Shown piece after piece: positions 6,823 through 13,491 of a DNA stretch of 14,612 bases. The position numbers and the translations under genes were made by a program. The stretch comes from Actinomycetota bacterium. Lineage in GTDB: Bacteria; Actinomycetota; Thermoleophilia; Gaiellales; Gaiellaceae. The DNA is taken from assembly GCA_016870235.1 (NCBI GenBank), contig VGCB01000011.1:1-14612 (forward strand), read 5' to 3'. A model generated the notes under the pieces. The model was not told the DNA's origin. It ran no database searches and saw only the letters and a program-made list of their open reading frames with translations. Numbering within the stretch: the first letter of the stretch is position 1; the number at the start of each line of letters is the position of its first letter.

Positions 6823-7593
6823 TCACCGGATGTTCGAGGCACCGTTGACGTCGATCGTGGCGCCCGTCAGGTGCCGGCACCGTCCGGAGGCGAGGAACGC
6901 GATCAGCTCGGCGATCTCGACGGGCGGCACCATCTCGCCCATCGCGAGCGCCGCCCGCACGCCCTCGAGGCCGCCGCGCGCGGCCAGCGAAGCCTCCGAG
7001 AGCCGCGTGTGCGCGATCCCGGGAGCGACGACGTGGGCGAGCACCCCCTCGCGCGCGAAGTTGCGGGCGACCGTCTGCGTGAGGTTCGCGATCGCCGCCT
7101 TCGACGACGCGTAGGCCGCGAGGTGCGGGAGCGCGGAGCCGCGCTGCGCGGCCCAGCTGGAAAGGGTGATGAGCGTGCCGTCGCCGCGCTCGCGGAAGTG
7201 GCCGACCGCCTCCCGGATCAGCGAGGCAGGCTCGATCACGTTGACCTGCAGCGCCGTCTGCCAACCGCTGTCCCAGGCCTCGTCGTCGCCCTCGAACGCC
7301 GTCTCCGGCATCGTCGCCGCGTTGACGACGAGCACGTCGACGCGACCGCGCCAGCCGACGGCCTCGCCCCAGAGCCGCCGCGCAGCCCCCGGCTCGCCGA
7401 GGTCTGCCTGCACGAGCGTCCGGTCGGTCTCGGGGATCGCGGCGACCGCCTCCTCGGCGCCCGCGCGGTGGCCGCCGTAGTGGGCGATCACGGCGGCGCC
7501 CTGCTCGCCGAGGACGCGGGCGATCTCGAAGCCGATCCCGCGGGAGGCGCCGGTGACGAGGACGACGCGCCCGGGAAGCGGGTCAGCCGCCAC
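6823..7593 (-). CDS. SDR-family oxidoreductase (second, divergent paralogue)
   Basis: 256 residues from the GTG at 7591-7593. TGASRGIG at 14-21, Asp64 (QADLG), NAA at 91-93, Asn118 (QVNVIEP), Ser145/146, and catalytic YASSK (Tyr161, Lys165) make this a complete classical SDR; it ends GATIDVNGASNIR. The start was set at the GTG about 10 residues before the first beta-strand because upstream codons in this frame lie inside the LLM gene and are Ser/Arg-rich shadow sequence. The chosen GTG overlaps the end of the LLM gene by 11 nt, so translation is probably coupled. It differs clearly from the next SDR (different cofactor-loop and active-site-loop sequence), so the pair is not a recent duplication; two sequential oxidation steps or two subunits are possible. 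Substrate unknown. Confidence 0.88.
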   Translation of the reverse strand: MAADPLPGRVVLVTGASRGIGFEIARVLGEQGAAVIAHYGGHRAGAEEAVAAIPETDRTLVQADLGEPGAARRLWGEAVGWRGRVDVLVVNAATMPETAFEGDDEAWDSGWQTALQVNVIEPASLIREAVGHFRERGDGTLITLSSWAAQRGSALPHLAAYASSKAAIANLTQTVARNFAREGVLAHVVAPGIAHTRLSEASLAARGGLEGVRAALAMGEMVPPVEIAELIAFLASGRCRHLTGATIDVNGASNIR

Positions 7594-8452
7594 GAAGCAC
7601 CGCGAGCTGACCGGCGGGGTCCTCGCTCCAGTCGACGTCGACGATGATCTCGTCCACGTCCGCAGCCTCGAGCGCAGACAGGGCGCTGGCCATCTCCTCC
7701 GCGCGTCCCCTCGAGTCGACGACGCGGAGGACGACATGGAGCTCGCTCGGGTCACGCCCTGCCTCCGAGGCGGCCTCGGCCATCGTCCTGCGCGCCGACG
7801 CCAGCTCGTCCGGGTCGAGGGCGAGCAGCGACTGCTGCGGCAGCCACCCGTCCGCGAGGCGGCCGGCCCGCCGGAGCGACGTCCGGGAGTGACCGCCGAT
7901 CAGGAACGGGATCGGGCGGGTCGGCGTCGGCAGGCAGAGGACGCCCTCGGGCATCGTGTAGCGCTCCGAGCGCCGGGCGGCCGGGGCGCCTGTCCAGCAG
8001 TCCCGCGCGATCGCCATCCACTCGAGGAGCCGGCCGCCGCGGTCGTCGAACGGCACGTTCAGCGCCTCGAACTCCTCCCGCAGCCACCCGCCGCCGACCC
8101 CGAGCCGGAGCCGGCCGCCGCTCGCGAGGTCAATCGACGCCGCCTGCTTCGCGAACACGACCGGATGCCGCAACGGGAGGACGAGCACCGCCGTGCCGAG
8201 CGTCGCCCGGCTGCTCGAGGCCGCGATCAGCGCCAGCGCGACGAGCGCGTCGATGTACGGCGTCTCCGACGGCCACGTCGCCTTACCGTCCTCGGCGAAC
8301 GGGTACGGCGAGGCCATCACGGTCGGCAGGACGACGTGATCGCTGACCCAGAGCGAGTCGAACCCGGCGCCGTCGAGCGCCGCCGCCATCGCCGGGATGC
8401 CGAGGTCGAGCGACAGGGAGCCTGCGTTCGGGACGACGCCGCCGATGCGCAT
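7583..8452 (-). CDS. LLM-class flavin/F420-dependent oxidoreductase (luciferase-like monooxygenase fold)
   Basis: 289 residues with the luciferase-like TIM-barrel pattern: MRIGGVVPNAG start, GAGFDSLWVSDHV (29-40), LGTAVLVLPLRHP (85-97) followed by AKQAASIDLASGGRLRLG and the glycine-rich GVGGGWLREEFEALN (118-132), then FLIGGHS and RRAGRLADGW. This is the pattern of the actinobacterial LLM group, which often uses reduced F420 instead of FMNH2. ATG at 8450-8452 was chosen because the conserved first strand starts there; the frame is open 26 codons further upstream, but that extension covers the probable promoter. It is the first gene of the minus-strand operon with two SDRs and is read divergently from the IclR regulator gene, which may control it. 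The substrate is unknown, and F420 use is inferred from the family. Confidence 0.88.
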   Translation of the reverse strand: MRIGGVVPNAGSLSLDLGIPAMAAALDGAGFDSLWVSDHVVLPTVMASPYPFAEDGKATWPSETPYIDALVALALIAASSSRATLGTAVLVLPLRHPVVFAKQAASIDLASGGRLRLGVGGGWLREEFEALNVPFDDRGGRLLEWMAIARDCWTGAPAARRSERYTMPEGVLCLPTPTRPIPFLIGGHSRTSLRRAGRLADGWLPQQSLLALDPDELASARRTMAEAASEAGRDPSELHVVLRVVDSRGRAEEMASALSALEAADVDEIIVDVDWSEDPAGQLAVLRGG

Positions 8453-8461
8453 CGGCGAGGG

Positions 8462-8490
8462 ATCCAAGCATCTGCGCGCGTCGCAGTCAA
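8462..8490 (-). promoter_or_regulatory. Candidate sigma-70-type promoter of the LLM-SDR operon
   Basis: Reading the minus strand, TTGACT (8490-8485) is followed after 17 bases by TTGGAT (8467-8462). The -35 is good and the -10 poor. The expected transcription start would fall within a few bases of the ATG at 8452, giving a nearly leaderless mRNA; this fits the lack of a ribosome site there and the frequency of leaderless mRNAs in actinobacteria. Confidence 0.3.
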
Positions 8491-8558
8491 GCACCTGGAC
8501 AATCATTCCTCGAGCCAATAGTGTCCGCAACGGGTACGAAAGTGCGCGAGCCGAACAC

Positions 8559-8571
8559 CGATCTCAGATCG
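8559..8571. promoter_or_regulatory. Candidate IclR operator: perfect 13-bp palindrome
   Basis: CGATCT-C-AGATCG is a perfect inverted repeat (6-bp arms, one central base) in the 196-base region between the divergent LLM gene and the IclR-type regulator gene, 77 bases before the regulator's GTG. IclR-family dimers commonly bind short palindromes in their own divergent promoter region, so this is the best candidate for an autoregulatory site. The rest of 8453-8648 shows no gene. Confidence 0.4.
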
Positions 8572-8648
8572 CCGGGCACGGTTTCGAGGGCAGTCCCGCA
8601 GGACATCCGGCCGGCGCTCGCTTGCGACGAGAAGGTCGGGGTGCGACC

Positions 8649-9440
8649 GTGACCGCGACCGAGGGCAAGGTGCGCGAGACGCACTTCGTCCAGTGGCTCC
8701 AGCGCGGCCTCGACGTGATCCGCGCCTTCGACGCGGCGCATCCGTCGATGACGCTGAGCGAGACCGCCCGCGCGACCGGCCTCGCCCGGGCGGCGGCGCG
8801 CCGGTTCCTGCTCACGCTCGTCGACCTCGGCTACGTGCGGGTCGAGGACCGGCGGTTCCGGCTCACGCCGCGGGTGCTCGAGCTCGGGCGCGTGTACCTC
8901 TCGGGCCTGTCGCTGCCGGAGATCGCGCAGCCGCACATGCGCGCGTTCGTCGAGGAGGTGCGCGAGTCGTCGTCGCTCAGCGTCCTCGACGACGACCACG
9001 TCGTCTACGGCGGTCGCGTGCAGGCCAAGCGCATCATGTCGGGCTCGATCAGCCTCGGCACGCGCTTCCCGGCCTACGCGACCTCGATGGGGCGGGTGCT
9101 GCTCGCGGCCGAGCCGGCAGAGCGCCTGGCGGCGTACCTCGCCACGGCCGAGCTCCGCCCGCTCACCGAGCGGACAGCGAGGTCGCGCGAGAAGCTCGAG
9201 AAGGAGATCGACCGGGTGCGCACACAGGGCTGGGCGATGGTCGACCAGGAGCTCGAGGAGGGCGTCCGCTCGGTCGCCGTCCCGGTGCACGACGCCAGTG
9301 GTCGCGTCGCGGCGGCGCTGAACGTCTCCGGCCATGCGAGCCGCTGGACGCTCGAGGACCTCGAGCAGCAGCTCCTGCCCAAGCTCCTCGAGACCGCGGC
9401 GAACGTCGACCGCGACGTGCGGGCTTCCGGAACCGGGTGA
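8649..9440 (+). CDS. IclR-family transcriptional regulator (PcaR/PcaU/PobR-like)
   Basis: 263 residues from GTG (8649-8651). The N-terminal winged helix covers about 13-75: FVQWLQRGLDVIRAFD, recognition region TLSETARATGLARAAARRFL (35-54), wing GYVRVEDRRFRLTPRVLELG. The C-terminal effector domain has the sequence style of the PcaR/PcaU group (SLPEIAQPHM, GTRFPAYATSMGRVLLA at 137-153, GWAMVDQELEEGVRSVAVPV at 194-213). Known members respond to protocatechuate, beta-ketoadipate or other aromatic-pathway compounds, but no ring-cleavage genes are visible here, so the inducer is open. The GTG was chosen because the conserved N-terminus begins just after it; upstream in-frame codons overlap the promoter region. 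It is divergent from the LLM-SDR operon and overlaps the following dehydrogenase gene by 4 nt (GTGA), so it probably controls both directions. Confidence 0.92.
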   Translation: MTATEGKVRETHFVQWLQRGLDVIRAFDAAHPSMTLSETARATGLARAAARRFLLTLVDLGYVRVEDRRFRLTPRVLELGRVYLSGLSLPEIAQPHMRAFVEEVRESSSLSVLDDDHVVYGGRVQAKRIMSGSISLGTRFPAYATSMGRVLLAAEPAERLAAYLATAELRPLTERTARSREKLEKEIDRVRTQGWAMVDQELEEGVRSVAVPVHDASGRVAAALNVSGHASRWTLEDLEQQLLPKLLETAANVDRDVRASGTG

Positions 9441-10429
9441 CGCGGGGCCCGAGCCCAGCGGTCGCGATCGTCGGCGGCGGCTCGATCGGCGTCGCCTGGG
9501 CGATCGTCTTCGCCCGCGCCGGGCGGCCCGTGAGCCTCTTCGAGCCCGACGCGGCCCGGCGCGAGGCGCTCGCCGGCGACCTCCGCGACCGTCTCGCCCG
9601 GCTTGCCGGCGCCGGCCTCCTCGACGAGGAGCCGGACGCCGTTGCCGGCCGGGTCGCCGTTCACGACGCGCTCACGTCTGCCGTGGCGGACGCTCCGACG
9701 GTCGTGGAGTGCGCGCCCGAGTCGCTCGAGCTGAAGCAACGCGTCTTCGCGGAGCTCGAGGCCTGCGCGCCTTCGGAGGCCACGCTCGCCTCCTCGTCGT
9801 CCGCGCTGACGGCCTCGGCGATCGCCGGCGCGCTCCGCTCCCGGCACCGCTGCCTGGTCGCGCATCCGGGCAACCCGCCGTACCTCCTGCCCGTCGTCGA
9901 GATCGTGCCGGCTCCGTTCACCGATCCCGAGGTCGCCTGCCGCGCCTCGGATCTGATGTCCGCGGTCGGCATGACCCCGGTCCTCCTGCGTCGCGAGGTC
10001 GAGGGCTTCGTCTTCAACCGCCTGCAGGGCGCGCTCCTGCGCGAGGCGTACTGCCTCGTGCGCGACGGCGTCGTCACGGCGGAGGACGTCGACCGCGTCG
10101 TCCGCGACGGCCCGGGTCGGCGCTGGGGCATCATCGGGCCGTTCGAGACCGCGGCGCTCAACACCAGTGGCGGGATCGAGGCGCATGCCGAGCGCATGGG
10201 CCCGGCGTACGAGCGGATGGGCGCCGAGCGCGGGCAGCACGATCCGTGGACGCCCGACCTCGTCGCGACCGTGGCCGCCGACCTCGACCGCCGACTCCCG
10301 CTCGCCGGCTGGGACGACCATGTCGCGCGCCGCGACGCAGCGCTCCTCGTTCTCGAGCGCGCCCGCCGCGCCAGCGGGCTCTTCCCGCCGGGACGGTCGG
10401 CCGCCGAGCCGCCCGCCCCACCGACCTGA
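9437..10429 (+). CDS. 3-hydroxyacyl-CoA dehydrogenase-family protein (L-gulonate 3-dehydrogenase/lambda-crystallin-like)
   Basis: 330 residues from GTG (9437-9439), overlapping the regulator's stop as GTGA. The NAD-binding motif VGGGSIGVAWA is at 12-22 with acidic Glu36 (LFEPD) for NAD ribose binding. Then follow VVECAPESLELK (89-100), the ASSSSALT stretch (118-125), catalytic-type His143 in HPGNPP with Glu155 in PVVEIV, and the C-terminal domain opening GFVFNRLQGALLREA (190-204; Asn194). The size and HPGNPPYLLPVVE sequence match single-domain members acting on free acids (L-gulonate 3-dehydrogenase, CRYL1, L-carnitine dehydrogenase) better than fatty-acid beta-oxidation enzymes. It probably oxidises a 3-hydroxy acid to the 3-keto acid with NAD. 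The next gene, an M24 peptidase, starts 20 nt downstream. The exact substrate is not readable. Confidence 0.88.
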   Translation: MTRGPSPAVAIVGGGSIGVAWAIVFARAGRPVSLFEPDAARREALAGDLRDRLARLAGAGLLDEEPDAVAGRVAVHDALTSAVADAPTVVECAPESLELKQRVFAELEACAPSEATLASSSSALTASAIAGALRSRHRCLVAHPGNPPYLLPVVEIVPAPFTDPEVACRASDLMSAVGMTPVLLRREVEGFVFNRLQGALLREAYCLVRDGVVTAEDVDRVVRDGPGRRWGIIGPFETAALNTSGGIEAHAERMGPAYERMGAERGQHDPWTPDLVATVAADLDRRLPLAGWDDHVARRDAALLVLERARRASGLFPPGRSAAEPPAPPT

Positions 10430-10448
10430 CACCGAACGGAGGCCCCAG

Positions 10449-11609
10449 ATGACCGACACGACCGGCGCCGGCATCTCCGAGAGCGAGTACCGCGAGCGCC
10501 GGGAGCGGCTGGGCGCGAAGCTGCGCGAGGGCGGGATCGACGCGCTCTTCGTGGCGCCGTCCTCCGACCTCGAGTACCTGACCGGGCTCGAGCGCGACCT
10601 CCCGAGCTTCGGCAACGTGCACTACGCGCACGGCTGGGTGACCGGCGCCCTCCTCGCGCCCGATCGCGAGCCGCTGTACGTCCTTCCGCGCATGTACGTG
10701 ACGTTCCATCTCGCCGGCCGCGAAGTCGGCGACGTCGTGACCGTGAACGAGACCGACGACGGCGAGGCGCTCTTCCGGAGAGCCGTGGCCTCGGTCGGGA
10801 AGCTCGGGCGGGTCGCCGTCGGCGGGCGCACGTGGGCCGAGACGGCGATCGAGCTCGGCCGGGCGGCGCCGGACGCGGAGCTCGTGAACGGGACGCCGCT
10901 CGTCAACGAGCTCCGCCGCGTGAAGAGCCCGCGCGAGCTCGAGCTGATGCGGCGCGCCGCCTCGATCGCAGACGCGACGATGGCGGCGGTCGAGCCGAAG
11001 GTGCTGCCGGGCGTGACGCCGATCGAGATCCACGAGGAGGTCGAGCACCAGCTGCGCGCGCACGGGTCCCGCTGCCCGAGCTTCCCAACGCACATGATGG
11101 TGATGTCCGACCGCTATCTCGATTCGCAGCTCCCGTCCGGGCACGAGCCGCTCTGCGAGGGCGAGGCGCTGATGTTCGACTTCGGCGCAGTTTGGCAGGG
11201 CTACTGCTCCGACTTCGGCCGCACCGTCGTCGCCGGCGAGCCGCATCCCGAGTACGCTCGCTGCCACGCGCTCGTGCTGGCGGCGCAGGAGGCGGGACGC
11301 GCCGCCTGCGCTCCGGGGGCGCTTGCGAAGGAGGTGAACGCCGCCTGCCGCGGCCCGATCGAGGACGCGGGCATGGGCCAGTGGTTCAAGCACCGCATGG
11401 GTCACGGGATCGGCGTCGACGTCCACGAGTGGCCGTTCGTGTCCGAGGAGGACGAGACTCCGCTCGAGGCCGGGATGACGTTCACCGACGAGCCGTCGAT
11501 CTTCTGGGACGGCGTCCTCGGAACCCGCATCGAGGACGTCGTCGTCTGCGCCGAGGGTGGTGGCTACTACCTCAACGAGCACGCACGCGAGGCTGTGGTC
11601 AACGGCTGA
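10449..11609 (+). CDS. M24-family metallopeptidase (aminopeptidase P/Xaa-Pro dipeptidase-like), complete metal site
   Basis: 386 residues. The creatinase-type N-terminal domain (about 10-150) contains SSDLEYLTGLERD. The pita-bread catalytic domain (about 160-386) has all five dinuclear metal ligands: Asp244 (MFDFGA), Asp255 (CSDFGRT), His319 (MGHGIGVD), Glu348 (TDEPS) and Glu362 (RIEDVVV); the second active-site His is His326 (VDVHEWP). Known relatives cleave Xaa-Pro bonds, but the fold also hosts creatinase and the DMSP lyase DddP, so peptide substrates are probable, not certain. The start ATG at 10449 has GGAGG with a 6-nt spacer. It is the third gene after iclR and the HCDH-type dehydrogenase, and is convergent with a second M24 gene 56 nt away. 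No signal peptide is visible, so it is cytoplasmic. Confidence 0.9.
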   Translation: MTDTTGAGISESEYRERRERLGAKLREGGIDALFVAPSSDLEYLTGLERDLPSFGNVHYAHGWVTGALLAPDREPLYVLPRMYVTFHLAGREVGDVVTVNETDDGEALFRRAVASVGKLGRVAVGGRTWAETAIELGRAAPDAELVNGTPLVNELRRVKSPRELELMRRAASIADATMAAVEPKVLPGVTPIEIHEEVEHQLRAHGSRCPSFPTHMMVMSDRYLDSQLPSGHEPLCEGEALMFDFGAVWQGYCSDFGRTVVAGEPHPEYARCHALVLAAQEAGRAACAPGALAKEVNAACRGPIEDAGMGQWFKHRMGHGIGVDVHEWPFVSEEDETPLEAGMTFTDEPSIFWDGVLGTRIEDVVVCAEGGGYYLNEHAREAVVNG

Positions 11610-11618
11610 GCCTCGGCG

Positions 11619-11668
11619 TGAGCCGCTCCCGCGTCTGGCCTCGGTCGGACACGCCCGCGCGCGGCTCA
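11619..11668. terminator. Inverted repeat between convergent M24 genes, possible shared terminator
   Basis: TGAGCCGC (11619-11626) pairs perfectly with GCGGCTCA (11661-11668) around a 34-base loop. The right arm includes the stop codon of the minus-strand gene. A second, overlapping pairing CGGCT/AGCCG (11603-11607 and 11621-11625) is possible. No T-run follows on either strand, so the terminator role is only a guess. Confidence 0.3.
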
Positions 11669-12748
11669 GACCACGAGCAGCTCCCGCGAGAAGGTGTTGA
11701 GCGGCTCGCACCCGGTGGCGGTGACGACGACCATGTCCTCGATGTGGATCGGGGTGTCGCGGGCGAGGAAGGCGCCCGGGTCGATCGTGAAGACCATCCC
11801 TTCCTGCACCGGCTCGATGTTGCCGTACTGGAGGAGCGGCGGCTCGTGCGCCTCGTTCAGGCCCACCCCGTGCCCGACCTTCCACACCTGGTCGTAGCCC
11901 ACCTCGCGCATTGCAGCGGCGCAGGCCCGGTGGATCTCCTCGCACGGCACGCCCGGGCGCACGACCGCGATCGCCGCGTCGTATGCGGCGAGGGTGGCCT
12001 GGTACAGCCGCCGCGCCTCCGCGGTCGGCTCGCCGACGAAGACGTTCCGGGCCGTGTCGCCGCGGTAGCCGCCGTGCGAGCCGGGGAAGAGGTCGACGTC
12101 GACGACGTCGCCCGGCGCAAACCGGCGACCGGAGAGCTGCTTGAACGCGCCGACGATCGCAACCTCTTCGGAGCCCGCCTCCGCCATCGCGCGCATGATC
12201 TCGGTCCCCGCCTCGGCGACCGTCACCCCCGGCCGGATCACCTCCGCCGCGCGACGGTAGCCGGCGTCGTGCGACGCGGCCGCGATCCGCAGCTGCTCGA
12301 TCTCGAAGGCGTCCTTCACCGCCCGCACCCGCTGGAACACCTCGGGCGTGCGGCGGAGCTTGGCCGCCGGCAGCGTCTCGGTCAGCAGCTCGGCGTCACC
12401 CAGCCAGAGCGGGTCGTCGACGCCGAGCACCGTTCCCCGGAAGCCTGCCGCGGCCGCCCGGAGCGCCGGCCGCGGATCCTCCCCGTCGACGTACGTGTGC
12501 ACTGTGCGGACGGGGCAGCGCTCGAGGTCGAAGATCTCGGCGTGCATCTTCGAGATCACCATCGCCGGCTCTCCGTCGAGCGGGAGGAGGATCGCCGACA
12601 GCCAGAGCGGCCAGCCGCCCGGATGGGCGGCCTCGCCGGAGAGCCAGCGGAAGTTCGGCCCCGCCGTCACGTAGAGGCCGTCGACGCCCGCCTCGGCCGC
12701 GAGTGCGCGAGCCCGCGCGAAGCGGGCGTCGAAGTCGGCCGAGGTCAC
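11666..12748 (-). CDS. M24-family metallopeptidase (Xaa-Pro peptidase-like), with Asp in place of one metal-binding Glu
   Basis: 360 residues with a creatinase-like N-terminal domain (about 5-140) and an M24 catalytic domain (about 148-360). The metal-site positions read Asp219 (VDVDLF), Asp231 (GDTARN), His293 (VGHGVG), Asp323 (FTIDPG, where family members usually have Glu) and Glu337 (HIEDMVV). The first two Asp are 12 apart rather than the usual 11. The site is therefore near-complete, with a conservative Glu-to-Asp change; the enzyme is likely active, but substrate or metal preference may differ from the other M24 protein. The start is GTG (12746-12748), overlapping the racemase stop as GTGA, so it is the last gene of the peptide-transport operon. 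That context points to cleavage of an imported peptide or peptide-like compound, Xaa-Pro being the usual family preference. Confidence 0.9.
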   Translation of the reverse strand: MTSADFDARFARARALAAEAGVDGLYVTAGPNFRWLSGEAAHPGGWPLWLSAILLPLDGEPAMVISKMHAEIFDLERCPVRTVHTYVDGEDPRPALRAAAAGFRGTVLGVDDPLWLGDAELLTETLPAAKLRRTPEVFQRVRAVKDAFEIEQLRIAAASHDAGYRRAAEVIRPGVTVAEAGTEIMRAMAEAGSEEVAIVGAFKQLSGRRFAPGDVVDVDLFPGSHGGYRGDTARNVFVGEPTAEARRLYQATLAAYDAAIAVVRPGVPCEEIHRACAAAMREVGYDQVWKVGHGVGLNEAHEPPLLQYGNIEPVQEGMVFTIDPGAFLARDTPIHIEDMVVVTATGCEPLNTFSRELLVV

Positions 12749-13491
12749 GAAGGCACGCTCGCCCCGACGGGGTTGCGGACGCGCGCCGCCGCCGCCGCCA
12801 TCACGACCGCCGTCTGACCCGGGTCGATCACCGGCGCCCCGAGCGCCTCCCGGAAGTCGTCGAGCATCGACCCCGTCCAGAGCGTGCAGCCGGCGTAGAT
12901 CGAGCCCGCCCCGCGGTCGAGCGCCTCGCGCGCGAGCCGAAGGGCCGCGTCGGACAGCACCGCGCAGTGGCGGTCGACGACGACCTGGCAGCCGGCCTGC
13001 GGATCATCGCGCATCAGCTGTGCGAGCCGCTCCTCGTCCGGGTACTCCATCGGCACGGTGAGGATCTCGCTGATCACGCGCTCGAGCCCGTAGTTCCGCG
13101 CGAGGTCCTGGTAGAGGACGTGCGCCTCCCAACCGTCGGCGACGAGAATCGCGACGCGCGGGTGGAGCAGCGAGGCGACGTGGAGCGACGCCTCAAGCGG
13201 CGCCGTCACCGGGATCTTCAGGAACCGGCGCGCCTCGAAGAGCCCGGGATCGCCACTGCAGCCGATCACCGCGCCGTCGTAGCCGTCGTCCTCGGCTTGC
13301 TTCAGGGTCTCGAAGAGCACGCCCTGGTACGAGGGGAACCGCGGCAGGAACGGGCCCTCGGGCGCCTCGCCGAGCTCGAGATGGCACACGTCGACCTGCA
13401 CGTCGTCGCCGACGATCCCGTTCAGCTGCTCGGCGAAGTAGTCGTCGAGCTCTCCCGTGGCGACCGGGTTGACGTACTTGATGCGGATCAT
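12745..13491 (-). CDS. Asp/Glu/hydantoin racemase-family protein
   Basis: 248 residues. The two catalytic cysteines of cofactor-independent two-base racemases are present: Cys78 in IGCSGDPGLFEAR and Cys202 in YAGCTLWTG. MIRIKYVNPVATGEL at the N-terminus and APVIDPGQTAV near the C-terminus fit the hydantoin/allantoin racemase branch. Known members invert hydantoins, allantoin, aspartate, glutamate or related alpha-carbons without PLP. ATG at 13489-13491 was chosen because the conserved first strand begins there and it overlaps the ABC ATPase stop as ATGA; upstream in-frame sequence is shadow of that gene. It sits between a peptide importer and an M24 peptidase, so it may invert a residue of the imported compound. 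Substrate unknown; maleate isomerase or arylmalonate decarboxylase activity, other uses of this fold, cannot be excluded. Confidence 0.9.
   Translation of the reverse strand: MIRIKYVNPVATGELDDYFAEQLNGIVGDDVQVDVCHLELGEAPEGPFLPRFPSYQGVLFETLKQAEDDGYDGAVIGCSGDPGLFEARRFLKIPVTAPLEASLHVASLLHPRVAILVADGWEAHVLYQDLARNYGLERVISEILTVPMEYPDEERLAQLMRDDPQAGCQVVVDRHCAVLSDAALRLAREALDRGAGSIYAGCTLWTGSMLDDFREALGAPVIDPGQTAVVMAAAAARVRNPVGASVPS

Noticed and set aside
5985..7593. Recent tandem duplication of an SDR gene
   Set aside because: The two proteins share only family motifs; their loops and N-termini differ throughout.
9437..10429. Fatty-acid beta-oxidation 3-hydroxyacyl-CoA dehydrogenase (FadB/PaaH type)
   Set aside because: The HPGNPPYLLPVVE sequence and the short C-terminal domain fit the free-acid (gulonate/carnitine) branch better; no thiolase or enoyl-CoA hydratase is nearby.
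9074..10615. 513-codon minus-strand open frame antisense to the IclR and HCDH-type genes
   Set aside because: Charged low-complexity translation mirroring GC-rich codons; the plus strand has full domain motifs.
10832..12817. 661-codon plus-strand open frame across both M24 genes
   Set aside because: Arg-rich shadow frame crossing a convergent gene boundary, with no recognisable domain.
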